NCBI GenBank assembly: GCA_945871415.1
Contig: CAMBWG010000028.1
Coordinates: 1-12,268, forward strand
DNA length: 12,268 nucleotides
From: an uncultured Desulfovibrio sp.
GTDB taxonomy: Bacteria > Desulfobacterota > Desulfovibrionia > Desulfovibrionales > Desulfovibrionaceae
Reading direction: 5' to 3'
The notes under the pieces were generated by a model. It searched no databases, was not told the DNA's origin, and saw nothing but the letters and a program-made list of their open reading frames with translations. Shown here one piece after another: positions 1 to 7,016 of this stretch (positions are counted from its first letter, which is position 1; each line of letters begins with the position of its first letter). Both the position numbers and the translations under genes were made by a program.

Positions 1-168
1 ATAGACGCGCACCGGCAGTCCCATCTCCGCGAGGCGACGGACTTCATGGAAGATGAATGTTTCCGAGGCCAGGGGAAACCAGAGCAGCACATAGCCTGTG
101 AGCGGCAGGGGGGCGTCGGGGGCGGAAGGGAAGACGGGGGACGGCGGCCGGACATCGAGATCGAACAT
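1..168 (-). CDS. Glycosyltransferase, GT4-like, N-terminal fragment (cut by window edge)
   Basis: The first 56 codons are present; the rest lies outside the window. After a proline-rich start the sequence reads YVLLWFPLASETFIFHEVRR. This matches the first beta-strand and loop of GT4-type glycosyltransferases, which often carry an FPxxSETFI segment before the nucleotide-sugar domain. Members transfer a sugar from an activated donor onto lipid-linked or polysaccharide acceptors at the cytoplasmic face of the membrane. The start is the ATG at 166-168, preceded by an AAAGGAA ribosome-binding site about seven bases upstream. The gene lies 119 bp downstream of the oxoamine synthase on the same strand, with a strong hairpin between them, so co-transcription is uncertain. 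The catalytic C-terminal domain cannot be seen, so donor and acceptor are unknown. Confidence 0.72.
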   Translation of the reverse strand, partial: MFDLDVRPPSPVFPSAPDAPLPLTGYVLLWFPLASETFIFHEVRRLAEMGLPVRVY

Positions 169-243
169 CGGCAGTTCCTTTGCTCAGGGATCAGTACATA
201 TCCGGGGCAGCGCATGCGGGAGCGAAAAGGCCCCTGCGGGAGA

Positions 244-281
244 GGGAGTCATGCGCCTGCCGGCGCGGGCGCATGACTCCC
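244..281 (-). terminator. Long perfect hairpin after the oxoamine synthase gene
   Basis: A perfect 14-bp stem (GGGAGTCATGCGCC paired with GGCGCATGACTCCC) encloses a 10-base loop, starting only a few bases past the stop codon of the minus-strand synthase gene. Position and stability suggest a transcription terminator or 3'-end stabilising structure. No clean T-run follows on the minus strand; the nearest is a TTTT about 20 bases further on. It may be only a partial terminator, allowing some read-through into the glycosyltransferase. Confidence 0.55.
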
Positions 282-287
282 TTCGGA

Positions 288-1601
288 TTATTCCATATCC
301 TGGTGTTCGCGGCGGTAGTTGTCCACGATTTCCTGGGCACGGGGAATTTCTTCGGTGACGGCATCCAGCGTGCGCCGAATGAGATCTTCGGTATGGGACG
401 CCGAAAGGAAGAAACGCAGACGGGCCTGTCCTTCCTTGACCGCGGGGAAGGTGATGGGCATGACGTAGATGCCGCGCCGGAAGAGAGCGTTGGCCAGGAA
501 GCCCGCAACCATGGAATCGCCCACCATGACGGGCACGATGGCGTAACCCTGGGCCGCGCCGGTATCCAGCCCCTTGCTCCGGGCATACTGGAGGAAGAAC
601 TGGCTGATACGCTGAATTTTGTGCACGCGTTCGGGTTCGCGCTGCAGCAGTTCGAGCGCCTTGGCGCAGGCGGCGGCCACAATGGGCGGCATGCCCACGC
701 TGAAGACAAAGCCCGGCGAGCCGTACTTGAGGAATTCCACAAGTTCATGGCGACCGGCAATGAAGCCGCCGCAGCCGCAGAGCGTCTTGCTCAGGGTGCT
801 CATCCACATGTCCACGTCGTCGGGGTTGACCCCGAAATATTCACGCACGCCGCGTCCGGTGGCGCCGAGAACGCCGAGAGAATGCGCTTCGTCCACCATG
901 AGCATGCAGTCGTATTCCTTCTTGAGCCGGATCAGCCGGGGCAGATCGGGGATATTGCCGTCCATGCTGAACAGACCTTCGGTCACGATGACGGCGCGGC
1001 GATGCTGGGCGCGATGCTCGCGCAGCATTTTTTCCAGGGCGTCGCAGTCGTTGTGATTGTAGGAATAGCGCTCCGCGCCGGACAGGCGCGCACCCTGCAT
1101 GAGAGAGTTGTGGGCCAGACCGTCATAGAAAATGGCGTCGCGCGTGCCGAAGAGAAAACCGAGGGTGGAAACATTGGTGGCATGCCCGCTGACATAGGCA
1201 ATGGCGTCTTCCACTTCATAAAAATCGGCAATGGCGCGCTCCAGAACACGATGGGGCGGACGTTCGCCGCCCACAAGGCGGCTGGCCCCGGCGGACGTGC
1301 CGTAGCGCAGGGCGGCTTCGTTTACGGCCGCGGTAATCTCGGGATGGGTATTGAGATCGAGATAATCGTAGGTGGAAAAATTGATGTATTCCTTGCCGCC
1401 GATATGCGTCGTGGCCTTGGCTGCGCCGTCGTGGCACAAAAAAAGCGGGTTTTCCATGCCCATTTTCGCGCCCATTTCCACAAGCCGTTCAAACGACAGT
1501 TTGGAGCGCATGCGGAGGAAGCTCTGCGCGCCCTGCCCGGCGGATGCATGCTCCGGAGCCGCTGCGTTCGTTGCGGCCTGTTCGGAAGGGTTTTTCTTCA
1601 T
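288..1601 (-). CDS. PLP-dependent alpha-oxoamine synthase family (AOS; KBL/AONS/serine palmitoyltransferase-like)
   Basis: 437 aa, a normal length for the family plus an N-terminal extension of about 50 residues. AOS enzymes condense an amino acid with an acyl thioester, releasing CO2, to give an alpha-amino ketone. Fold-type I PLP residues are visible: DGLAHNS with His164 (ring-stacking position), MVDEAHSLG with Asp237 and His240, and STLSKTLCGCGG with Lys272 as the Schiff-base lysine. GATGRG follows DEAH as usual. The start at 1599-1601 has a GAGG site five bases upstream. The gene is divergent from a megasynthase carrying an acyl carrier protein, so the acyl donor may be ACP-bound rather than a CoA ester (inference), as for polyketide-offloading AOS and probably rhizobial RkpG. 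A plain 2-amino-3-ketobutyrate CoA ligase is less likely, because threonine dehydrogenase is absent and lipid-type genes surround it. Biotin synthesis (bioF) is also unsupported by context. Family call is strong; substrate is unknown. Confidence 0.9.
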   Translation of the reverse strand: MKKNPSEQAATNAAAPEHASAGQGAQSFLRMRSKLSFERLVEMGAKMGMENPLFLCHDGAAKATTHIGGKEYINFSTYDYLDLNTHPEITAAVNEAALRYGTSAGASRLVGGERPPHRVLERAIADFYEVEDAIAYVSGHATNVSTLGFLFGTRDAIFYDGLAHNSLMQGARLSGAERYSYNHNDCDALEKMLREHRAQHRRAVIVTEGLFSMDGNIPDLPRLIRLKKEYDCMLMVDEAHSLGVLGATGRGVREYFGVNPDDVDMWMSTLSKTLCGCGGFIAGRHELVEFLKYGSPGFVFSVGMPPIVAAACAKALELLQREPERVHKIQRISQFFLQYARSKGLDTGAAQGYAIVPVMVGDSMVAGFLANALFRRGIYVMPITFPAVKEGQARLRFFLSASHTEDLIRRTLDAVTEEIPRAQEIVDNYRREHQDME

Positions 1602-1686
1602 GCCAACCTCGCGAAAGATAATAGGAAAACATGACGCGCCCGCCCGGGACGGCGACAGCCGCCCCCGAAAACGGTGCGTGTGCGTT

Positions 1687-1697
1687 CTTGTAACAAG
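1687..1697. promoter_or_regulatory. Palindrome at the predicted start of the synthase transcript
   Basis: CTTGTAACAAG is a perfect 5+1+5 palindrome immediately downstream of the predicted -10 box of the minus-strand promoter, overlapping the expected transcription start. That is a common place for a repressor operator. No regulator gene is in the window, and an 11-bp palindrome could occur by chance. Confidence 0.3.
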
Positions 1698-1699
1698 TC

Positions 1700-1728
1700 A
1701 AGATAGCAGACGCCGTCGGCTATGGCAA
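1700..1728 (-). promoter_or_regulatory. Sigma70-like promoter of the oxoamine synthase gene
   Basis: On the minus strand TTGCCA (-35, 1723-1728) and TATCTT (-10, 1700-1705) are separated by exactly 17 bp. Each matches the consensus in 4 of 6 positions. The box lies about 100 bp upstream of the synthase start codon, giving a leader of roughly 90 nt. Confidence 0.55.
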
Positions 1729-1777
1729 GCGCGTTCGGACGCCCGCCGCTTCGCGCTGGACAAGATAAAAGCGCTTG
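1726..1777. promoter_or_regulatory. Repeated AGCGC half-sites between the two divergent promoters
   Basis: CAAGCGC (1726-1732) is inverted as GCGCTTG (1771-1777), and AGCGCG (1728-1733) is inverted as CGCGCT (1752-1757). The half-sites touch the -35 boxes of both promoters and the spacer of the plus-strand one. This layout would let one protein control both genes. The region is GC-rich, so chance similarity is possible. Confidence 0.25.
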
Positions 1778-1785
1778 TATAGAAT
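1757..1785 (+). promoter_or_regulatory. Sigma70-like promoter of the megasynthase gene
   Basis: TGGACA (-35, 1757-1762) and TAGAAT (-10, 1780-1785) match the sigma70 consensus in five of six bases each, with an ideal 17-bp spacer. The -35 box lies 28 bp from that of the opposite promoter, so the two are back to back. Transcription should begin near 1792, which argues against the TTG/ATG start codons at 1775 and 1784 for the downstream gene and predicts a leader of about 90 nt. Confidence 0.6.
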
Positions 1786-1808
1786 GAAATACTCTTTGCC
1801 AGATTGTT

Positions 1809-1836
1809 GGGGGATGTCTTCGGCATCCTCTTTTTT
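1809..1836 (+). terminator. Leader hairpin with T-tract (possible attenuator)
   Basis: GGGGATG pairs with CATCCTC around a small loop containing TTCG, giving an approximately 8-bp stem with G-T wobbles. It is followed directly by six T residues (1831-1836). It has the form of an intrinsic terminator on the plus strand, yet lies about 20 nt after the predicted transcription start and about 50 nt before the best start codon. No plus-strand gene upstream needs terminating, so it may act as an attenuator of the megasynthase gene. Confidence 0.45.
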
Positions 1837-1882
1837 ACTTATTGTTCGGGGCGCGTCGCGCGTCCTGTCATGGACAGAATAC

Positions 1883-4800
1883 ATGCAAGAAACTCGCGTC
1901 CCTCTTTCTCCTCCCTCCTTTGCGACCGACGCGGTGCCGCTGGATGCCGTTGCCGCCGATGCCGTCGTGGCGGCCGGGCTGGCGGCCGCGCGGCGTCTCA
2001 TGCCCGGCTGCCGTCCTCCTGTCTGGCTGTGCGAAGGTTCGCCGGACGGCTGGCGGGAGGCCGTGATGCGGGCCGGTCTCGGTATGCCGCTGCCCGTGCC
2101 CCGCGACTGGGCGTCCGTGGCCGGACGTGCCGGGGGGCTGTCCGGAGGATGCGCGCTGCTGCTGGACGGCGGGACGACGCCTCCCCGCTGCTGGCTGCTG
2201 CATGCGCGCGTGCGGGAAGGCGGGGCCGTGACGGAAGAGATCTGTCTTGACGGCGTGCGCTATGCCGATGTGCCCCATGAAGGGGACATCTGGCATCTTG
2301 GCAGCACGGACCCCCTGTGGCGGCAGCATCTTCCGCTGCTCGGGCGCACGCCTTCCCCGGAGGCGCTGCAGGCGCTGGCCGAGCGCGGCGTCTGGCTGGC
2401 GCCCTCGTCCGCGACATCCCGGCTGGCCGTCATGTGCTGTGGTCAGGGCAGCGTCTGGCCCGGTATGGGGCGGGAGCTGTACGACGCTTTTCCCGCAGCC
2501 CGCGCGGCCATGGATCGCATTGCCGCCGTGGCCGACTGGGACGTGCTTTCGCTCATGGACGAAAGCGACGTGGAAAAGATTGGCCTGACACGCTGGCAGC
2601 AACCTTATCTGTTTCTGCTGGAATATGCCCAGTGGAGCGTTTTTGCCTCGCTGGGGCTGCAGCCTTCCCTGATGTGCGGTCACAGTCTCGGCGAGCTCAT
2701 GGCCCTGTGCTTCGCGGGCGTGTATGCGCCGGAGGTGGCCTGGTACATCCTTGACACCCGCGCCACGCATATGGCGGAGCTGGAGGCCCGCGCAACCCGG
2801 GATACCGGCATGATGGCCGTGCATGCCGGGGCCGACGTCATCGAGGAGGCCCGCAGAACCTGGCCGTCGCTCTATGTTTCCAACTACAATACGCCGCAGC
2901 AGTTCATTGTCAGCGGTCCCCGGGACATGCTGCTGGAGGCGCGGAAGAGTCTGCGCAGGCGCCGCATCCCGGCCATCATGCTCAATGTGACGCTGGCCTT
3001 TCATCATCCCAGTATGCGGGTGCTGCGCGATCTGTCTCTGCGCCGTCTCAACGCCCTGGAAATGCAGGCTCCCCGCGTTCCGCTGCTGAGCTGTATCACC
3101 ACGGGTTTCTATCCCGGGGAGCAGCGGCGGATCTGCGAATATATCGCGGATCTGGACGAAAATTCCGTGCGCTGGGTGGAGAGTGTGCAGCAGATGCGCA
3201 CGCGCGACGGCATCACTCATTTTCTGGAGCTGGGACCGCAGGATACCATGTGCGGTCTGACGATGGACTGCGATCCGCAGGCCGTCTGCATTCCGGCGGC
3301 GCGCAAGGGGCGCGAGCTGGAAAGCATGCGGCAGGCCTGCGCCCGCCTGTATGCGCTGGGGCATCTGCCGCGCTCCGGACTTTGCGGCGTCGCCGCCGCG
3401 CGCGGGAGCGGCGGGGAGGCCGGAGACGGGAGCGTCATGGCGGCGTCGCCTGTCCCGGTACCCGCGACGGCGCCCGATCTCGGGCCGCACGGCAAGGTTG
3501 TGCTGGAACTGCTGGCCGAAGCCAGCGGCCGCCCCGTGGCCTCGCTGCGGCCGGACATGGATCTGCGCTATGATCTTGCGCTGCGTTCCAGCCGCTTCCC
3601 TCTGATTATTCAGCAGGCGGAAGAGCGGCTGGGGCAGAAGGTTGATTTTGACGCGCTCATGCAGGTGGCGACCGTGGGCGATCTGGCCCGGGTGCTGGCG
3701 GGACTGCCGCCCGCGGGCGGGACCGTTCCCCGCACGGACAGCGCCCCGGCGGGAAAGCGCTCCTGCGAACCGCTGCTGCGCTATGCGCCGGAACATCTGC
3801 TTGAAGAAGCTGCGGCGCTGCCGGCTGATCCCTGCGGTCTCGGGCCGGGCATATGTTCCGGGCAGACCGTGCTGCTCCTGCCGGCAGGCAGCGTTGACGA
3901 AGCGGACACCGCGCGGGTGCTGGATGCGGTGTCGGGTCTGGCGCCTTTTGCTCCCCGTCTGATACTGCCGCCCGCGCTTGCGGGAGCCGTGGCTTCGCTG
4001 CAGCAGCTGGGAGCGGACGTGCGGCTGATGGAGGATGCCGCTTCGGCGGCGCTGGATGCGGTGGCCGCACGGCGGCTGCTTGCGGATACGGGCACGCCTG
4101 ACGGTATTCTTCTTATGGTGACGCGGGCGGACCTGACGGAACTGCCCGGTCTGGATGTGCTGCTGTCTTCTTCGGTACGCTATGTCTGCCTGCTGCGCCA
4201 TGTGCTGTCACGGGGCGATGCCGCGGATGACGCGCCTGTGGAGCGCTGTCTGGCCGCGCTGGCCGCGCAATGCGGCGTGCCGTGTCGTCTGCTGCGTCTC
4301 TGGGACGACGGCAGCGCACCCGCGCCCCGGGAACTCGGCGATCTGCTTTCCCGCGAACTGGCCTGCGGCGAACGGGAGCGTCTCTGCTGGGCGCGGGCCG
4401 CCACGGCCTCGCCCGCGTCGTCGCCGGTCTCCCTTGTGGCCGACAGGCCGGAACGTTTTCCGCTGGTCTTCTGCCGGGCCGACGGCCGGGAAGCCGGGCG
4501 AGCTGCCACGCTGCGCGGACAGTGTCATTTTTCCCGTTTTGCCGATCCGGCGCTGTCGGAGCACGGCGCCGCCGGAGAAGGGACCCCGTGGCTTCCTCAG
4601 AGCCGCGCTCTGCAGGCTCTGCTGGAAGCGGGGTCGCTCTTTCTGCCCTGGCTTGCGCCCATAGGGCTTTCGGATGTGCGTTTTGGCGTGCCGCCGCTGC
4701 TGCCGTCCGGCGTCACGCGCGAGGCAGTCTTCGAGGTTCGTGCCGGGCAGTGGCTGCGGCATGACGGCGCTATGGCGCGCGTCTGTCCGGCTTCTCTGGC

Positions 4801-5422
4801 CGTACAGGATATTTCTGCCAACGGACGGCGGGGCAAGCAGCGGTCCGCCGTGGTGCATGCCGTGCTGCTTATGGGAGCTGGCAGCGGTACCCTGCCCCCG
4901 TTGTGGCCGACGGAAACGACGGCGCAGGGCGACGCGGAGCTGCCCGCCGCCTTTTACCGGCGGCGCGGTTACGGGCCGGACTGGCAGTTGCTGGAGTCCT
5001 TTGCCGTGCCGGATGCAGCGACCTGTGATGCGCGCATGAGCGAAGCGGCTTCGGCGCTGGCGCTTTCCGGCGAGACGGGCTATACCGGCCGCGTCATTAT
5101 GTTCGAGGCGCTGGCCCAGGCGGCGGCGGTGGCCCTGGGGCTGCTTCCCGCCGGGGAACGCGGCGGAGATACGGCCACCGTGCCCGGCGATGTGGAAAGC
5201 CCCTGCGGCGTCTGGCGGCTGGGGGCCGTCGGTTTTCTGCGCTTTGCCGCTCCCGCGGCGGCGCGCGGTCCGGTCATGCTGCGGGTACGGCGCTGCTGGA
5301 TGGATGAGCGCCTTGTGCGTTATGATGCGCAGGCTGTGGATGCGGACGGCGTTGTGCTGGCAACCGTCAATCATCTGCAGTTTGATGCTGTGCTGACCTC
5401 GCAGACGGCAGAGACCGTCTGA
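1883..5422 (+). CDS. KS-less type I PKS/FAS-like multidomain protein (AT-ACP-degenerate region-double hotdog)
   Basis: 1179 aa from the ATG at 1883. This start is chosen because the AT-rich stretch before it holds a promoter and terminator-like hairpin; in-frame starts at 1775, 1784 and 1814 lack a usable ribosome-binding site, and the site here (GGA) is itself weak. Residues 1-180 are unrecognised. Residues about 180-460 form an acyltransferase: GQGSVWPGMG, GHSLGE with nucleophile Ser268, and AFHHPSM with His374. GHSLG and AFH lean towards malonyl specificity. Residues about 538-607 form an acyl carrier domain with Ser569 in LALRSSRF, where DSL is usual. Residues about 640-860 have no nucleotide-binding glycine motif and may be a decayed ketoreductase. 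Residues about 885-1175 look like a double hotdog dehydratase: His894 in an HxxxG segment, a YGPDWQLL segment, and Glu1075 in a FabZ-like FEALAQ. No ketosynthase is present, so chain extension needs a partner elsewhere. It resembles HglE/PUFA-synthase and RkpA-type enzymes and probably works with the divergent AOS (inference). Confidence 0.8.
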   Translation: MQETRVPLSPPSFATDAVPLDAVAADAVVAAGLAAARRLMPGCRPPVWLCEGSPDGWREAVMRAGLGMPLPVPRDWASVAGRAGGLSGGCALLLDGGTTPPRCWLLHARVREGGAVTEEICLDGVRYADVPHEGDIWHLGSTDPLWRQHLPLLGRTPSPEALQALAERGVWLAPSSATSRLAVMCCGQGSVWPGMGRELYDAFPAARAAMDRIAAVADWDVLSLMDESDVEKIGLTRWQQPYLFLLEYAQWSVFASLGLQPSLMCGHSLGELMALCFAGVYAPEVAWYILDTRATHMAELEARATRDTGMMAVHAGADVIEEARRTWPSLYVSNYNTPQQFIVSGPRDMLLEARKSLRRRRIPAIMLNVTLAFHHPSMRVLRDLSLRRLNALEMQAPRVPLLSCITTGFYPGEQRRICEYIADLDENSVRWVESVQQMRTRDGITHFLELGPQDTMCGLTMDCDPQAVCIPAARKGRELESMRQACARLYALGHLPRSGLCGVAAARGSGGEAGDGSVMAASPVPVPATAPDLGPHGKVVLELLAEASGRPVASLRPDMDLRYDLALRSSRFPLIIQQAEERLGQKVDFDALMQVATVGDLARVLAGLPPAGGTVPRTDSAPAGKRSCEPLLRYAPEHLLEEAAALPADPCGLGPGICSGQTVLLLPAGSVDEADTARVLDAVSGLAPFAPRLILPPALAGAVASLQQLGADVRLMEDAASAALDAVAARRLLADTGTPDGILLMVTRADLTELPGLDVLLSSSVRYVCLLRHVLSRGDAADDAPVERCLAALAAQCGVPCRLLRLWDDGSAPAPRELGDLLSRELACGERERLCWARAATASPASSPVSLVADRPERFPLVFCRADGREAGRAATLRGQCHFSRFADPALSEHGAAGEGTPWLPQSRALQALLEAGSLFLPWLAPIGLSDVRFGVPPLLPSGVTREAVFEVRAGQWLRHDGAMARVCPASLAVQDISANGRRGKQRSAVVHAVLLMGAGSGTLPPLWPTETTAQGDAELPAAFYRRRGYGPDWQLLESFAVPDAATCDARMSEAASALALSGETGYTGRVIMFEALAQAAAVALGLLPAGERGGDTATVPGDVESPCGVWRLGAVGFLRFAAPAAARGPVMLRVRRCWMDERLVRYDAQAVDADGVVLATVNHLQFDAVLTSQTAETV

Positions 5423-5444
5423 GTCTGTGCCTGTTGTGCGTCGT

Positions 5445-5476
5445 GCTTTTCCTGTCGCGGGAAAGCGGGTATTTTC
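5445..5476 (+). terminator. Weak hairpin between megasynthase and export operon
   Basis: GCTTTTCC and GGGAAAGC form an 8-bp stem with one wobble around a 6-base loop, followed by GGGTATTTTC. It could give partial termination in the 129-bp gap before the outer-membrane factor gene. The T-run is interrupted. I found no convincing promoter in this gap, so read-through from the megasynthase gene is likely. Confidence 0.25.
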
Positions 5477-5551
5477 AATATGTGCTGTTTCGGAGGGGAC
5501 GGCGCTCCAGAGACTGGGCGTCATGGTCGCTTCCGGGGGAAAGGGGAGAAT

Positions 5552-7015
5552 ATGAAGGCAAAACAGAAAAAACGCCTGGTGCGCGTTGCGGCTGCGGCGC
5601 TTGCGTGCGTCCTGCTGGGCAGCGTCGGCTGCGCGTCCAACAAGGCCGGGATTGATTCCCCGCAGCTGCCGGCAAAGCACTGGCTGGATGAGGCTCCCGG
5701 CGTGCCGGTATCCCAGAAGGCCAAGCTGGAAGCTGCCATTCCCAATCTGTATGATCCGGCCAAGACATTCAGTTTCGAGGACTGCGTCTTTCTGACCATC
5801 CAGCAGTCGCCCCTGCTGGTGAACAGCGCGGTGGAACTGGAAATTCAGCGGCTGGCGCGCACAAACACGGCATGGAAGTATATGCCCGAGCCCCGCATGA
5901 CCATTACCGTGTCCAACAACCTGACGCGGTACAACCAGAACGAACCTGACAAGCCCAAGAACTACGGGCAGACTGTATACGATATCGGTTTTTCCTCGGC
6001 GTTTCCCAATCCCATCCGCACGTATTTTGAGCACTCCGCGCAGGATTTGATAACCAATCTGGCGTTGTCTTCGCACCGCAAGGCCGTGGGAGAGGCCATT
6101 TACAAGATTGCCACCGCCTATACGGATCTGGATGCCCGGCGTCGCATCAACGCCGTCATGAAGGGCATGCCCGATCAGAGCAAGTCCTCGCTGGACTACT
6201 GGCAGCAGGTGGAAGCGGTGGACGGGCGTCAGGGCGTGCAGCGTAATGTGGCCGAGCAGCAGCTGAAAGAAGCCGAACTGGCGCTGGAAAAGGGCAGGAT
6301 ACAGGAAGTCATGCTGCTGACGCAGCTCAAGATCCTGGCCGGCGTTGATCCCCGTCAGCGTCTGCTCGTGGACTCCGGCAGTGTGCGGCCCCTGATTCAG
6401 CGCTTTGACGGCCGCCGTCTCAACTGGGAGGAGCGCTGGGGGCAGACCGAGGATCAGTACCTTCTGCGTGGACAGATTAAACTGGCGGATTACAATATTA
6501 TGGTCGCCTGGGCGGAATATGTGCCCAACATGACCCTGGATTTGAACCGCAATCCTCCTTCGGGACAGTATCAGCCCGCCAACGGAAGTACCGATACCTT
6601 CCTGCATCTGCGGTTTGACTTCCCGCTCATTGACTGGGGCCGCCGCTACAGAGGCGTGCAGACCGCACGCATGCAGAAGGCGCAGGCCTTCCATAGGCAG
6701 GCCAACGCCCGTACCGACTATTCCAATCAGTGGCTGCAGGCGGAACAGGAGGTGTCGCTGGCGGAAACCAACCTGCGGCTGGTCAAGGTGCGGTTTCAGA
6801 CTGCGGAAATGCGTTTCAAGGAAGCGGAGATTTCGTTCAACGAGGGGCTGGCGCCTCTGCCGACGGTGAATGATGCTCACGACGCCCTGATCAGTGCGCA
6901 GGTGGCCCTGATTGAGGCGGAAAAGGAACTGGAGCTGGCCAAGCTCAAATGGATGTTTGTTGCCGGGATGTTGCAGGAATATTTCCTCGGGCAGCCCGCC
7001 AAGGAGGTGGAATAG
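5552..7015 (+). CDS. TolC-family outer-membrane factor, probable lipoprotein
   Basis: 487 aa, typical for outer-membrane efflux proteins, which form trimeric beta-barrel/alpha-barrel channels crossing the outer membrane and periplasm. The start at 5552 is set by AAGGGG five bases upstream and by a clean signal peptide: a Lys/Arg-rich beginning, a hydrophobic core, then LLGSVGC with Cys27 as likely lipid-attachment site. Ser at the -3 position makes the lipobox imperfect. Two internally similar halves are visible: the first begins near FSFEDCVFLTIQQSPLLV, and the second contains RFDFPLIDWGRRYRG followed by long helices rich in Glu, Gln, Ala and Leu, as in the OEP repeats. The stop codon is one base from the adaptor gene, whose ribosome-binding site lies inside this gene, so the two are translationally linked. 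A role in exporting the lipid or glycan made by the neighbouring genes is inferred from position. Confidence 0.85.
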   Translation: MKAKQKKRLVRVAAAALACVLLGSVGCASNKAGIDSPQLPAKHWLDEAPGVPVSQKAKLEAAIPNLYDPAKTFSFEDCVFLTIQQSPLLVNSAVELEIQRLARTNTAWKYMPEPRMTITVSNNLTRYNQNEPDKPKNYGQTVYDIGFSSAFPNPIRTYFEHSAQDLITNLALSSHRKAVGEAIYKIATAYTDLDARRRINAVMKGMPDQSKSSLDYWQQVEAVDGRQGVQRNVAEQQLKEAELALEKGRIQEVMLLTQLKILAGVDPRQRLLVDSGSVRPLIQRFDGRRLNWEERWGQTEDQYLLRGQIKLADYNIMVAWAEYVPNMTLDLNRNPPSGQYQPANGSTDTFLHLRFDFPLIDWGRRYRGVQTARMQKAQAFHRQANARTDYSNQWLQAEQEVSLAETNLRLVKVRFQTAEMRFKEAEISFNEGLAPLPTVNDAHDALISAQVALIEAEKELELAKLKWMFVAGMLQEYFLGQPAKEVE

Positions 7016-7016
7016 T

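Noticed and set aside
180..1634. Long plus-strand open frame (484 codons) opposite the oxoamine synthase.
   Set aside because: It mirrors the AOS gene, has His/Gly/Ala-rich low-complexity composition with no domain signature, and the minus-strand frame carries all the PLP motifs.
1775..1882. Upstream start codons (TTG 1775, ATG 1784, ATG 1814) for the megasynthase.
   Set aside because: They overlap the predicted -10 box or the terminator-like hairpin and lack spaced ribosome-binding sites. The local base composition is AT-rich, unlike the coding region.
5480..5551. Upstream in-frame ATG for the outer-membrane factor, adding 24 residues.
   Set aside because: It would bury the signal peptide behind a Gly/Arg-rich extension. 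The ATG at 5552 has a good ribosome-binding site and begins a normal signal sequence.
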